Shown here: positions 55,152-63,819 of the stretch, piece by piece
Layout: each line of letters starts with the position of its first letter
Position numbering within the stretch: position 1 is the stretch's first letter
IMG/VR virus record: IMGVR_UViG_3300021405_000010
Location: 1 to 64,000 of that record
Source of the DNA: a virus
Direction: 5' to 3' (one strand)
Length of the DNA stretch: 64,000 nt
Translations under genes and position numbers: made by a program
The notes under the pieces: generated by a model
The model's input: only the letters and a program-made list of their open reading frames with translations
The model's database searches: none
What the model was told of the DNA's origin: nothing

Positions 55152-55167
55152 GCTCAACGTTGGGCAT
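55152..55167. promoter_or_regulatory. full dyad form of the AACGTT operator-like motif
   Basis: GCTCAACGTTGGGC is a near-perfect 14-bp palindrome (GCYCAACGTTGRGC) between the giant virion gene (stop at 55172) and the gene at 54658-55140. Most other sites in the window keep only one full arm (ATGCYCAACGTTG). Confidence 0.6.
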
Positions 55168-55171
55168 AAGA

Positions 55172-58100
55172 TCAAGCCGCTTCCTCTAATCCGGGCGCGG
55201 CGGGAGCTTCCAGGTGCTCGCGGGAGAGGCCGTGCTTACCCAGAAACTCGTCGGCATACCGCTTGAGGTATTTATCGATCTTCTCCTCGCTCTCGCCGCC
55301 GGTCCTCTTCTTGGCCAGGGTGGTGCGGAGGGCGTCGAGCTTGTCGTCGCGCGCTTTCTCGTCCTGGTAGTGCTGCTGGAGTTCTTTAGAGGTCATCGCC
55401 TTACCCTCGGTCGGGAAGGCTTTATCCCAGGTCTCGTCAAAGCTCCCTTTTTCGGCTCCCTGGCCGCCGGTCCAGCCCTGCTTTTCCCAGTGATGCTTTT
55501 CCGCGTACCAGAGGATAGCCTGGAGATCGTCGGGGTTAATCCCGATCTTGTCCGCCGCGTGTTTCATCGCGTCCTGGCTGAAGGCGAAGTCGAGGCTATT
55601 AACTCCCGGCTCGGCTGCTGACTGCGGTCGCCAGCCTTTCTTTTCGCCAGCGTGCTCGTGACCCAGCCGGTGCAAGTGCCGGGCCGCCCAGACGTCGATC
55701 GTGGCTGCGAGCGTCCTACCGGTCAGGTTCCCGGCGAAATTGGGAGTCTTGGGTGCGCCCACCTCGTCGAGCCACTTCCCGGCCAGGACTTTTAAGACCT
55801 GTTCCGAATTGGAGTTGTACTTGGCCCCGTTCTGCTTCTTGGGAATGATGTCATGGTGGTCGATCCAGCGCGCCATCGCTGCCGCGTCAGTCTTTGGTGC
55901 CTCCTCGCCTTCTTTTAAGATCCCCTGCTCGCGCATCTTCTGGTTGAGGGCCTCGTAACCCCCATCCTGCATCGCGGAATAGGCTTCCTTGTACTTCTCG
56001 ACGTGCCGGTCGAACTTCCCGGCCTTGTGCTGCTCAAAAGCGTCCAGGGCCTGGATAAAGTTATCCCTGACCGGCGTCTTGGCCGAGGTGGCTCCCAGGA
56101 GCTGGGCGAATAACTCGTGATCCTCGCTGGCCTTACCCTCTTCACCGGCCCCGAAGACCTTGGCCATCTTGTCCCGCATCCGGCTGTACCAGCCCTTCCC
56201 GGCGGCGATATCGGGCTGATCCTTGATTGCCTGATAGCTCTCGTGGATCTTGTCGCCCATCGTCTTAACCGCGCTGGCTTTTCGCATCGCGGAGAGCCTC
56301 CGGCGCTCGGTCTGGTTCAGGTGCTTGTGCTCGTCCTCGCCTAGTGTGTCCTCGTGCTTGTCCGCTCCTTCCAGCTGGCCAAGAGCCTTCTTTTTCTTCT
56401 GCAGGAAGGGGAGGTTCGCGACGTCGTAATCGGTCTTTTCCCAGACCGGGTTCAGGCCCGGATCGTGCTGCACGCCGCCAGCCTCGTTGCGCTGGACTTT
56501 AAGCGGGATCGCGGATGGATGAGCGTTCTGGCGTCCGATCGAGGCGGCCACCCGCTTCTCCAGATACGACTGCCGCTCGGCCTCGTTCTTGGGATCCTTC
56601 ATCCACGCCTTGTCAGCGGCCCCGGCGGGTTTAGTCAGCTTCTCTTCAGCTTCCGGCTCGGGTGCCGGAGCTGGTTTGGCCGCTTTGGGTTTCTTGACCA
56701 CGGTTGGTAACGGCTCATCGGGACCCGGAGGTGCAGCCGGTGGTTCTTCAGGAGCCACCTCTGGCTTTACCACAGGCTCTGGGGGCGCTTTTGGCACCGG
56801 TTTTGGCTTAGGAGCCTTGGGAACCGGCGTGGGCGCGGCTACGGGCGTTTCTGGCGTATCGGGCTCACTTTCGGGCTCTGCGGCAGGCTGTGGTGCTGGT
56901 GTGGCCGCCGCTGGCTTGGACGGCTTGGAGGGCAGCGGCACCTCGGCGGCTTTTTTGCGGTAGTCGTCCACGTTCAGCTTCCCACCCACCCACTGCTTGC
57001 GCAGGTTGTCACGCATCTGCGTATGCTCTTCGGGCGTGAGGGATTCTGGATCATCCTCGTAAGGTGTAATCAGGCCGCCCGAGCCGCCAATAAAGCGGTA
57101 ATCACCTGGATCTTCACCCAGGTCTTTTAACCGGCCCCGGGCTTCCAGCTCGGTAATCCGGTGCTCGGAGAAGTCGCGCTCAATCTCGTTAATCGTTTTA
57201 TTGTCCAAGAAGGTGTGGTGGAGGCTGGCGGCGATCGGGATATCGGGTCGCCCCCGCTCGCTCGTCCTGGCAATCGACTTGGTCAGCTCCTGGAACTCTT
57301 TCCCGGGCCGGATCGTCTCGGGCATGTGCTCTTCGCCAGGGTGGATCTCGTGGATCAGGCCGGTCTTAAAACTCCTGATACTGGGCTCAAGGACCCGCTC
57401 GCGCCAGCCGGGCTCGTGCTCCTCGATATCGTGCCGCATCCGGTTGGTCTCGCCCTTCTCAGTGATCAGGCTTCCGTTGATCCTGGCCAGCTCCCGGATC
57501 GCCTTGGCGTCCCCGTGTTTGGCGAAAGCGGCGGTGTTGTTAATCACCGTCCCGATGAAGTCCGCTTCCTTCCTGCTGAGCTTGTAGGGCACATGCTCCC
57601 GGTCGGGCTCATTGGGATGCTCTGCGGTGCCGGTCACGTAACCCCGGCCCGTCGCGGTATGACCGGCCAGCAAGTTGTGGTAATAGCCTTCCAGGTCGTT
57701 GTAGAACTTGGCTCCCAGCTTCTGGTAAGGGGTTTTACGCCCCATGGCGGCCAGCTTGTCGTTGGTGTGCTGGAAGTTGTTAGCCAGGATATTAGTCGAG
57801 ATCCCCTGGATGTAGCTGTCGTGCGATTCCCCTTTTTTGCCGGGGAGCTTAATCCCCACGCTCAGCGGAATCATGCTGTGGCCCACCAGCTGCCCTTCGG
57901 TTGTCCCCATCAGGCGCGCTTCGGGGCTGTGCTCGTCGTACTGGATCTTACGCGTATCGCGGGTGGGGAACTTGGCCGCTTCCTTGGGCGCGGAGATGTA
58001 GCTGATGTGCATCGGGCTCTTATCCGCGATCGCCGTCTCGGCTTGGCCCAGGAGCTGGCGCTGTCGTCCCTGCCTGCCATGGGGCAGTCCTTGCAGGAGG

Positions 58101-60241
58101 TCGTTGTGAAGCACGTCCCCTTCGACAAAATGCTCGCCCTTGATGTAGCCATCGGCCTGTTTTTTGACCCTGGGGTCATCCGGCGAGAGCCCTGCGGCGT
58201 GCGCTTTTAAAGCCTGCGGCAACGTCATGCCTGCGAAGGCATCGGGCCCCTGCGGGTTCGGGTCGCCATGGGTGCTGCCTGCCGGGCGGCCCGTGAATTC
58301 GGTTGGCTCGGGCTGTGCCTTGGGCCTGGGAGGCGGCTGATCCTTGGGCGGTGGCGCTGGCTTGGGTGGTGCCTGGGCGGCTTGAGGCTGCCGGGTCGGT
58401 GCCTGCTGGGAAGGCGTAACCGTAACCGGAACCTTCGCGCTGGGCGCGGGAGGAGGTGGCGCTTGCTGAGCGGGTGGCCCTGCAAGCTGCGGCTGGGGGC
58501 GTCCTGGTGCCGCCGGAGGGGCTTTAGCGCCCGGGGTGATCTTGGGATATTTCCCGGGCATCAGTTGCTTCGCGGAGACGGGCGTAAAGGGAACCTTGGC
58601 CAGCTGGATGGTTTGACCGCTTGGCGCTGGCGGTGCCGTCGTTTGGAGCGGCCCAAGGCCCTTGCCGGGCGCTACATTCTGACTGCTTTGAGCGAAATTG
58701 ACGGCTTCTTGACGGGTAAAGCCCCGCTTCATCATCGCCGCGACCAGGGGATTTTCCGGCTCTGGGGCCGCGCCCTCTTGCGGCTGCCGCTGGCCGCCGC
58801 CGCGCAATACAGAGGCGAGCGCACCTCCGACTAAACCACTAAGATCTGCTCCTCCGCCTGATGGCGCTGGAGGGCCTTCGTTTGAGATGTGACCTCCGCC
58901 GCCGCCGGAGATTGGCGGGGGTGGTGTTGGCGGAGGAGCTGCGGAGCCGCCGCTTCCCGTGGGTATTGAGAATAGCGGCTGGCCTGCCAGTGCTCCTCCC
59001 GGGGATGGGGATACTGGTGTTGTCGGGCCGCCGCCTTTCGGTGCTCCGCCTGACTGGCCACCGCCGCCGCTAGAAACAAGGTCCTTGCCGCTGCCTCCGG
59101 CGGCAACCTTTTGGGCACCGGCAATATATTGCCCTGCCTCATTAGGACGCCTGATTGAGCCGAAGGTTTCCCCCATGTTGGCTACGCTGCCTTTGTTAGC
59201 TAAAAAATGTTCAACGGACCTGACGAAGGCATCCGCCGAGGCTTGTGGATTAAATTGATCGCTGCCGTTGGTATAGGCCGTTTGACCTTGCCCAAATTGG
59301 AAAAGACCCGCTGAACCTCCAGGATCGGCGGCGTTATAGGATCTGGTATTAAGATCAGATTCCTGTTTGGCAACGGCTAGGCCAAAGGCAGCCCATTCGG
59401 CGGCGGATCCGGTTTTTATCCCCCACCTTGCGCCATCGGGAGGCACATAGTTAACAAGGGGCGAATGAGAAAACTTGCCCAGAAGATAGCTGTACAAGGC
59501 TACGGGATCGACGGCATTGTTCTTTCCGGCCTGAAGCGTATTTACTGGCGCTGGCGGCTTCTGTGGTTGCGCGGGTTGCGGGGAGGGTTGAAGCGCGGCT
59601 GACTTGGGCGCTGGCGTCTTTCCAGTCACCGTTGTCGGCTGCTGGCCATTAACGATGGCTTGAGCTTCGCCCGGGCTTTTGCCTTGGGTGATCAGAGCGT
59701 TGACCTGAGTCTGTGGATCCGGTTGATCCTCGGCGATCGTCGGGTAAGTGGTGGGCTGCGGCTGGGGTGGTGCCTGTGGCTGCTGGAACTGAGATGGTAG
59801 TTGCGATTGCGGCGGCTGCTCTTTGATTACCGGATCTGGAGGCTGCCACTGAGATTGGGTTGCAGGCTGCTCTTTGATCAATGGATCTGGCGGCGTCCAT
59901 CCCTTTGCAGTGTCGGCCTTGGCGGCGGGTTCTTTAATTAAAGGGTCTGGCGGTTTCCATCCTTGTCCGTTCTGCGAGGGAGCCGGATCAACGATCTGTC
60001 CTGATCCTACCCGTTGTTGGGGGTTTTCTTGGAGGGCGGCAGTCTGGGCAGGAGTTAGCTGGGGTCCAGCCGTGGAGGCTTCGGGAGCGGCGGCTGCCGG
60101 AGCGATGAATCCCTGCTTGGGATCCAGTCCTACGTCTTGAGCGTTTTCCGGTGTTAAGACGTTCGGGAGACCAGCGTATTGACCAGCCTGCTGCAAAGCT
60201 GCACCAATCTGTTCCTTCGTAGGAGGGGCAGCGGCGGCCAT
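55172..60241 (-). CDS. giant ejection-type virion protein with lytic-transglycosylase-like domain
   Basis: A 1689-residue protein from the ATG at 60241. Residues 94-140 hold three GW.PPDP(L/V)IKE repeats. Residues 245-390 look like a lysozyme/transglycosylase fold: FGLAVAKQESDLNTRSYN (candidate catalytic E294), GGSAGLFQFGQGQTAYTNGS, then SVEHFLANKGSVANMGETFG. Long Pro-rich linkers surround two globular regions. The last (about 1330-1640: GWYSRMRDKMAKVFGAGEEG, then GRTLAATIDVWAARHLHRLG, DLQAILWYAEKHHW) resembles DUF7178-type polyvalent phage domains. It would enter the cell with DNA and cut peptidoglycan locally, like podovirus internal proteins. Confidence 0.75.
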   Translation of the reverse strand: MAAAAPPTKEQIGAALQQAGQYAGLPNVLTPENAQDVGLDPKQGFIAPAAAAPEASTAGPQLTPAQTAALQENPQQRVGSGQIVDPAPSQNGQGWKPPDPLIKEPAAKADTAKGWTPPDPLIKEQPATQSQWQPPDPVIKEQPPQSQLPSQFQQPQAPPQPQPTTYPTIAEDQPDPQTQVNALITQGKSPGEAQAIVNGQQPTTVTGKTPAPKSAALQPSPQPAQPQKPPAPVNTLQAGKNNAVDPVALYSYLLGKFSHSPLVNYVPPDGARWGIKTGSAAEWAAFGLAVAKQESDLNTRSYNAADPGGSAGLFQFGQGQTAYTNGSDQFNPQASADAFVRSVEHFLANKGSVANMGETFGSIRRPNEAGQYIAGAQKVAAGGSGKDLVSSGGGGQSGGAPKGGGPTTPVSPSPGGALAGQPLFSIPTGSGGSAAPPPTPPPPISGGGGGHISNEGPPAPSGGGADLSGLVGGALASVLRGGGQRQPQEGAAPEPENPLVAAMMKRGFTRQEAVNFAQSSQNVAPGKGLGPLQTTAPPAPSGQTIQLAKVPFTPVSAKQLMPGKYPKITPGAKAPPAAPGRPQPQLAGPPAQQAPPPPAPSAKVPVTVTPSQQAPTRQPQAAQAPPKPAPPPKDQPPPRPKAQPEPTEFTGRPAGSTHGDPNPQGPDAFAGMTLPQALKAHAAGLSPDDPRVKKQADGYIKGEHFVEGDVLHNDLLQGLPHGRQGRQRQLLGQAETAIADKSPMHISYISAPKEAAKFPTRDTRKIQYDEHSPEARLMGTTEGQLVGHSMIPLSVGIKLPGKKGESHDSYIQGISTNILANNFQHTNDKLAAMGRKTPYQKLGAKFYNDLEGYYHNLLAGHTATGRGYVTGTAEHPNEPDREHVPYKLSRKEADFIGTVINNTAAFAKHGDAKAIRELARINGSLITEKGETNRMRHDIEEHEPGWRERVLEPSIRSFKTGLIHEIHPGEEHMPETIRPGKEFQELTKSIARTSERGRPDIPIAASLHHTFLDNKTINEIERDFSEHRITELEARGRLKDLGEDPGDYRFIGGSGGLITPYEDDPESLTPEEHTQMRDNLRKQWVGGKLNVDDYRKKAAEVPLPSKPSKPAAATPAPQPAAEPESEPDTPETPVAAPTPVPKAPKPKPVPKAPPEPVVKPEVAPEEPPAAPPGPDEPLPTVVKKPKAAKPAPAPEPEAEEKLTKPAGAADKAWMKDPKNEAERQSYLEKRVAASIGRQNAHPSAIPLKVQRNEAGGVQHDPGLNPVWEKTDYDVANLPFLQKKKKALGQLEGADKHEDTLGEDEHKHLNQTERRRLSAMRKASAVKTMGDKIHESYQAIKDQPDIAAGKGWYSRMRDKMAKVFGAGEEGKASEDHELFAQLLGATSAKTPVRDNFIQALDAFEQHKAGKFDRHVEKYKEAYSAMQDGGYEALNQKMREQGILKEGEEAPKTDAAAMARWIDHHDIIPKKQNGAKYNSNSEQVLKVLAGKWLDEVGAPKTPNFAGNLTGRTLAATIDVWAARHLHRLGHEHAGEKKGWRPQSAAEPGVNSLDFAFSQDAMKHAADKIGINPDDLQAILWYAEKHHWEKQGWTGGQGAEKGSFDETWDKAFPTEGKAMTSKELQQHYQDEKARDDKLDALRTTLAKKRTGGESEEKIDKYLKRYADEFLGKHGLSREHLEAPAAPGLEEAA

Positions 60242-60242
60242 T

Positions 60243-60854
60243 TTACAACCCCCAATCCTCCAGCATTCGCTCCACCGCTTCCAAGAGACCTTCTTCGTCC
60301 TTGTTCTGGGCCGCACGCAATTTGGTCATGGCTTGAGACCAGCGTTTCGTGCGTTCGTCCTCTTCAGGCACTTCGATTATAGGCATCTCGATTTCCTTTG
60401 GTTTTGGCGACTTGGGAGTTCTGGCCAGCTTGCGTAAATCCTTGACGTACTTTTTACCTTGATGTGAAGTGAATTTGCCCGTGACTGGACTTAAGTCCTT
60501 CTCCGACAGGATGGGTTTGTCTATTCCTGTGGACGTTTTCTGCAGCTCTTTGTGGATTTCGAGCATTTTAAGTTGCTCGTAAACAGCGTTTACGCTTCGA
60601 CTCAGGCGCTGCTCGCAATACTCTTTGAAGGTCTCGGCGTAAACGAGGTACAGCTTGTCGTCGCGGATCTCTCTAAGCGCCTCGGCGGCCTTGAAGAAGT
60701 TCTGATTGATCTGGCTTTCCAGTTCTTCCAGCCGATTCCTTGGTTGAGACTTGCTTACACCGTAATCGCCAAATAGATTCTTTTTGGATATCAACATGGC
60801 CCCATCGTAGGAAAACCTGCGGTGGGGCTCAATCGTTTTCAGGGTGGTCGTCAT
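60243..60854 (-). CDS. putative DNA-binding protein, shared domain with 18939-19823
   Basis: A 203-residue protein from the ATG at 60854. LEELESQINQNFFKAAEALR, then REIRDDKLYLVYAETFKEYC, then RSVNAVYEQLKMLEIHKELQ: the helical domain A..L.EIRD.(K/R)LY...(T)F.EYC..R...S...A. is the same as near the start of the 18.9-kb protein and is common in phage/plasmid DNA-binding proteins. The tail is basic then acidic. It lies inside the virion block, which suggests it may be packaged or may control these genes. Confidence 0.55.
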   Translation of the reverse strand: MTTTLKTIEPHRRFSYDGAMLISKKNLFGDYGVSKSQPRNRLEELESQINQNFFKAAEALREIRDDKLYLVYAETFKEYCEQRLSRSVNAVYEQLKMLEIHKELQKTSTGIDKPILSEKDLSPVTGKFTSHQGKKYVKDLRKLARTPKSPKPKEIEMPIIEVPEEDERTKRWSQAMTKLRAAQNKDEEGLLEAVERMLEDWGL

Positions 60855-61048
60855 TGGCAAAACAGGAGATAAGACAGCAGGATCACGAGAAGAAGAACGA
60901 TGACCGTCACGAGAATTGCGATCTGTTGTTGTTCTTCAGTTCTTCTCTGGGTGTTCTCTCTGGCGAGTTGAGCCGGTGTCATTCGCAGGAGACGGTTGGT
61001 TTCGTCCTGCTTGTCCACGATGGCCCACAAGATGAGGAAGGTGATCAT
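60851..61048 (-). CDS. small membrane protein with coiled coil
   Basis: A 65-residue protein from the ATG at 61048. A short hydrophobic start (MITFLILWAIVDK), a coiled linker (ETNRLLRMTPAQLARENTQR) and a C-terminal membrane helix (ILVTVIVLLLVILLSYLLF). ACGTTGAGCAT lies directly upstream of the start. A holin-accessory or membrane role during ejection is possible. Confidence 0.55.
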   Translation of the reverse strand: MITFLILWAIVDKQDETNRLLRMTPAQLARENTQRRTEEQQQIAILVTVIVLLLVILLSYLLFCQ

Positions 61049-61086
61049 ACGTTGAGCATACGGACGATTTCTCAATTTATAAAGTA

Positions 61087-62835
61087 TTACTTCTGCGGCT
61101 TTTGATGGAGTCCCCCGTTTTGGTCACGGTAGTAAGCGCCGGGCCCTAACGCATCATATCCAGCTTGGTCGGTAATCACTCTTTCCGGTGTCGGAGAGGC
61201 GCTCGCTGGGGCCGGGGTCGGAGTCGGAGTCGGGGTCGGAGTCGGAGTCGCGCCGGAGGTCGCTGGAAGTTGTCTTCGCATTTGCTCCAGCTGCTCATTC
61301 ATTTGCGCTATCCTAGCGTTGGCGTCTGAGACGCTCGTAAAGTTTGAACGCTGCAAGTTGTGATCTTTGTAATCATTGCGCGGATCAGGAAGCTGCTGCC
61401 CGTTATCCAATCTCGACATGTTCGCTGCATGCCGGGGATCAACGCGCTGCCACTGCTCCTGTGCTCCGTTAACCAAGTTTTTGTAGCGAGCGTCAACGGA
61501 TTTCTGCAAGCTGCTCAGAGCCTTTAATCTGGTTCCTGCATCCTGCCCCGAAAAGGCGTCCGAAAGGACATTGGATGACGGTATATTTGCTAACTCTAGA
61601 TTGAGCGCCGATCCGTGGATGTTGGGAGTTTCCTGCCCTCCGCCTTGGCCGGGATCTAAGATTGCTAGTGCCGGATTAGACTTCAGTAATTTCTGTGCAT
61701 GGTCAACTTCTTGGTCCAAGGCTTTGATGGCCGCAGCGGTGTCTCTATCCATTCCGCCTGCCTCACCCAGAATTGCACCTGTACTACTTCCAACTCGCTG
61801 CAGAGCCCCCTGCTCATTCCAAGGCCTATGTGATTCTAACGATACCGCTGCATTCTCTGCTGCGGCCCTCATTCTATCCGTTGTGCTTAAGTTTGAGTAC
61901 CCAGCCTTATCCAATGTTTGGTTGAGGTCCGCAATCCGCTGAAGGCTATTGTGTAACTCCTCCGATGTATCAAGGGTTAGGTTGGTGCCCTGATCTATAG
62001 GACTCCTAGCCATGTTGTTATTGTACCAAGCCTGCTTCGCCCATGGTTTCAACTGCTCATTGGACATGTGAGCAATCTCATCTCGCGATGGTCCCTGGCC
62101 AGTTTGGGTCCAGTAGTCTGAGACATATTGCCGCATCTGGGATTCTGGCAGCTCATAGGTGTCGTACCCGGTCGAACCCAAATACCAGCGTTGCTGTTTA
62201 AAGTAGTCTCCGGCCTTTGGGGGCAGCACCGTGTAAACGCGCCCGTAGCTGGGCGAAGTGACATCATCGTTGCGGTAATAAGTGTACGGGCCTGCAGTGC
62301 CGGGCACTATCTGATCGCCCTTATAAGGGCCGGTAGGCTTCGGCATCGATTTGGCCTGGGTCTGGACCGCATCTTGATCCGCTGGAGCAACCGTGGTGTT
62401 AGAAGGTAGTGGTGCCGGTGGCTGGGCTGGCTGTCCCCCGGGTGCGGTTTGAGCAGTGAGCTGATCTGGGGTTAAGCCGCCTTTGGATGCGACGTTAGTA
62501 TAAGCCGAAAGCGGAACCCCGTTGACATCCGTTATCCCTGGAGCCGCTGGTGGGCCTGCTGGCGCTGGAATGCCTTGTGGAGCGCCTGCGCCCGTGCCGG
62601 AGGGCATCGCGCCCGGCGCTGGCGGTGGGCCGCCCTGGGCGATCTGGGGTGCGGTTTGATCCGGCGGTGCCGCGACAGGCTGCGGGGCTCCTGCCCCAGT
62701 GCCGGATGGCATGCCTCCGCTCAGCTGATCGCTTTTACTTAAAACAGCGGAGGTGTTCTGGGCCGCCACCATAGGGCCAGCTCCCTTCTGGATCATCTGG
62801 GAGATAGGAACGGTGTTAATCCCTCCGCCCTTCAT
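61087..62835 (-). CDS. internal/ejection virion protein with PT linker
   Basis: A 582-residue protein. Residues 1-170 are Pro/Gly/Ala-rich with MPSGTGAGAPQ present twice. The centre (about 260-500) is helical (LDTSEELHNSLQRIADLNQT, then AAIKALDQEVDHAQKLLKSN, RLKALSSLQKSVDARYKNLV). A coiled coil and a PTPTPTPTPTP linker follow, and the end is YDALGPGAYYRDQNGGLHQK. Composition and position between the giant protein and the next virion gene fit a podovirus-type ejection protein. Confidence 0.6.
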   Translation of the reverse strand: MKGGGINTVPISQMIQKGAGPMVAAQNTSAVLSKSDQLSGGMPSGTGAGAPQPVAAPPDQTAPQIAQGGPPPAPGAMPSGTGAGAPQGIPAPAGPPAAPGITDVNGVPLSAYTNVASKGGLTPDQLTAQTAPGGQPAQPPAPLPSNTTVAPADQDAVQTQAKSMPKPTGPYKGDQIVPGTAGPYTYYRNDDVTSPSYGRVYTVLPPKAGDYFKQQRWYLGSTGYDTYELPESQMRQYVSDYWTQTGQGPSRDEIAHMSNEQLKPWAKQAWYNNNMARSPIDQGTNLTLDTSEELHNSLQRIADLNQTLDKAGYSNLSTTDRMRAAAENAAVSLESHRPWNEQGALQRVGSSTGAILGEAGGMDRDTAAAIKALDQEVDHAQKLLKSNPALAILDPGQGGGQETPNIHGSALNLELANIPSSNVLSDAFSGQDAGTRLKALSSLQKSVDARYKNLVNGAQEQWQRVDPRHAANMSRLDNGQQLPDPRNDYKDHNLQRSNFTSVSDANARIAQMNEQLEQMRRQLPATSGATPTPTPTPTPTPAPASASPTPERVITDQAGYDALGPGAYYRDQNGGLHQKPQK

Positions 62836-62853
62836 ATGGAAGGCGTAGGCCGG

Positions 62854-63816
62854 TTACCCGTTGGGGCCGCCATTCGGCAAATAGGTGGCGTCCTGGGCCA
62901 GGGTGGTCTGGGTCTTCATCCAGGCCAGGGCATCCTGGCTGGACATCACCGGATGGGCGTTCTGGGCCTGCCACTGAGCCATGGCCGCCTGATCAGTTTG
63001 TGTGGCAGCGGCTGGAGTCTGAGCTTGTGCTGGCGGCCCTGTTGGCGCTGCCGGTGCCGGTGCTCCTCTCGAAGCGAATACGCTGGGCGCGTCTGTCTTC
63101 AGGGGCTCGACGTTACCCGTGGCGGGGTTAACATACGTCATGCCTGCCGGGGTGCCCTCCTGGGCCGCGTCTGAGCCGCCCAGACCGGCAGCTTGACGCT
63201 CCTGCATCATCCGGCGAAGAAGAAAATCGTTATCGGTGCTGGCCGATTTACCCAGCTCCCCCGTGGAGGGCGGCCCCTTCGGCTGCTGGGGTTGTGAAGA
63301 CCCACCGGCATTTTTTTCCTCTAACCCTCCATAGGCACTACTCGGCGGATTCTGCTGATTCCCGGCGGACGGGTTATTAACCGGGGGAGGCCCTCCCTTA
63401 TTGTCGCCGCCGGGGCCTGCGCCTATCTTGGGGCCAACACTCGCTGCCTCCATGAAGCGTGCCGCCATCGTCGGATCAGCAATAGACGCCGGAGCGCCCA
63501 TGCTTGCGCCCTGCGGTCCTGTTTGGGTCAGCATGTGGCCCATTGGGCCCAGCGACTTCATGTAGGCGATCTGATCCTGGGCTTGCTTGTATTGGGCCTG
63601 TTGGTAGTCCTGCTGCGCGGCAAACGCCGGATTGAGGCGCGAATTCTGGAGCATGCTCCCAACTTGACTAGCCGCACTCAGCGCCGTCTGACCCACTTGG
63701 GCCCAGAGTGCCCCCGCCCCTGTCGGCACATTGATTGGTTGCGGATGGTATTCGGTGGGCTGGTAACCCGTGGCCTGAATACTGGCTGGCTGGAACTGGG
63801 TAGCGGGATCGGCCAT
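62854..63816 (-). CDS. internal virion protein, Gln/Pro-rich
   Basis: A 320-residue protein. N-terminal FQPASIQATGYQPTEYHPQP, then a helical, Gln-rich part (LWAQVGQTALSAASQVGSML, AFAAQQDYQQAQYKQAQDQI, YMKSLGPMGHML), then Pro/Gly/Gln-rich linkers and a final helix (SSQDALAWMKTQTTL). The helical, Ala/Gln-rich reading resembles podovirus ejection proteins of the gp14/gp7 type by composition only. Confidence 0.6.
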   Translation of the reverse strand: MADPATQFQPASIQATGYQPTEYHPQPINVPTGAGALWAQVGQTALSAASQVGSMLQNSRLNPAFAAQQDYQQAQYKQAQDQIAYMKSLGPMGHMLTQTGPQGASMGAPASIADPTMAARFMEAASVGPKIGAGPGGDNKGGPPPVNNPSAGNQQNPPSSAYGGLEEKNAGGSSQPQQPKGPPSTGELGKSASTDNDFLLRRMMQERQAAGLGGSDAAQEGTPAGMTYVNPATGNVEPLKTDAPSVFASRGAPAPAAPTGPPAQAQTPAAATQTDQAAMAQWQAQNAHPVMSSQDALAWMKTQTTLAQDATYLPNGGPNG

Positions 63817-63819
63817 AAA

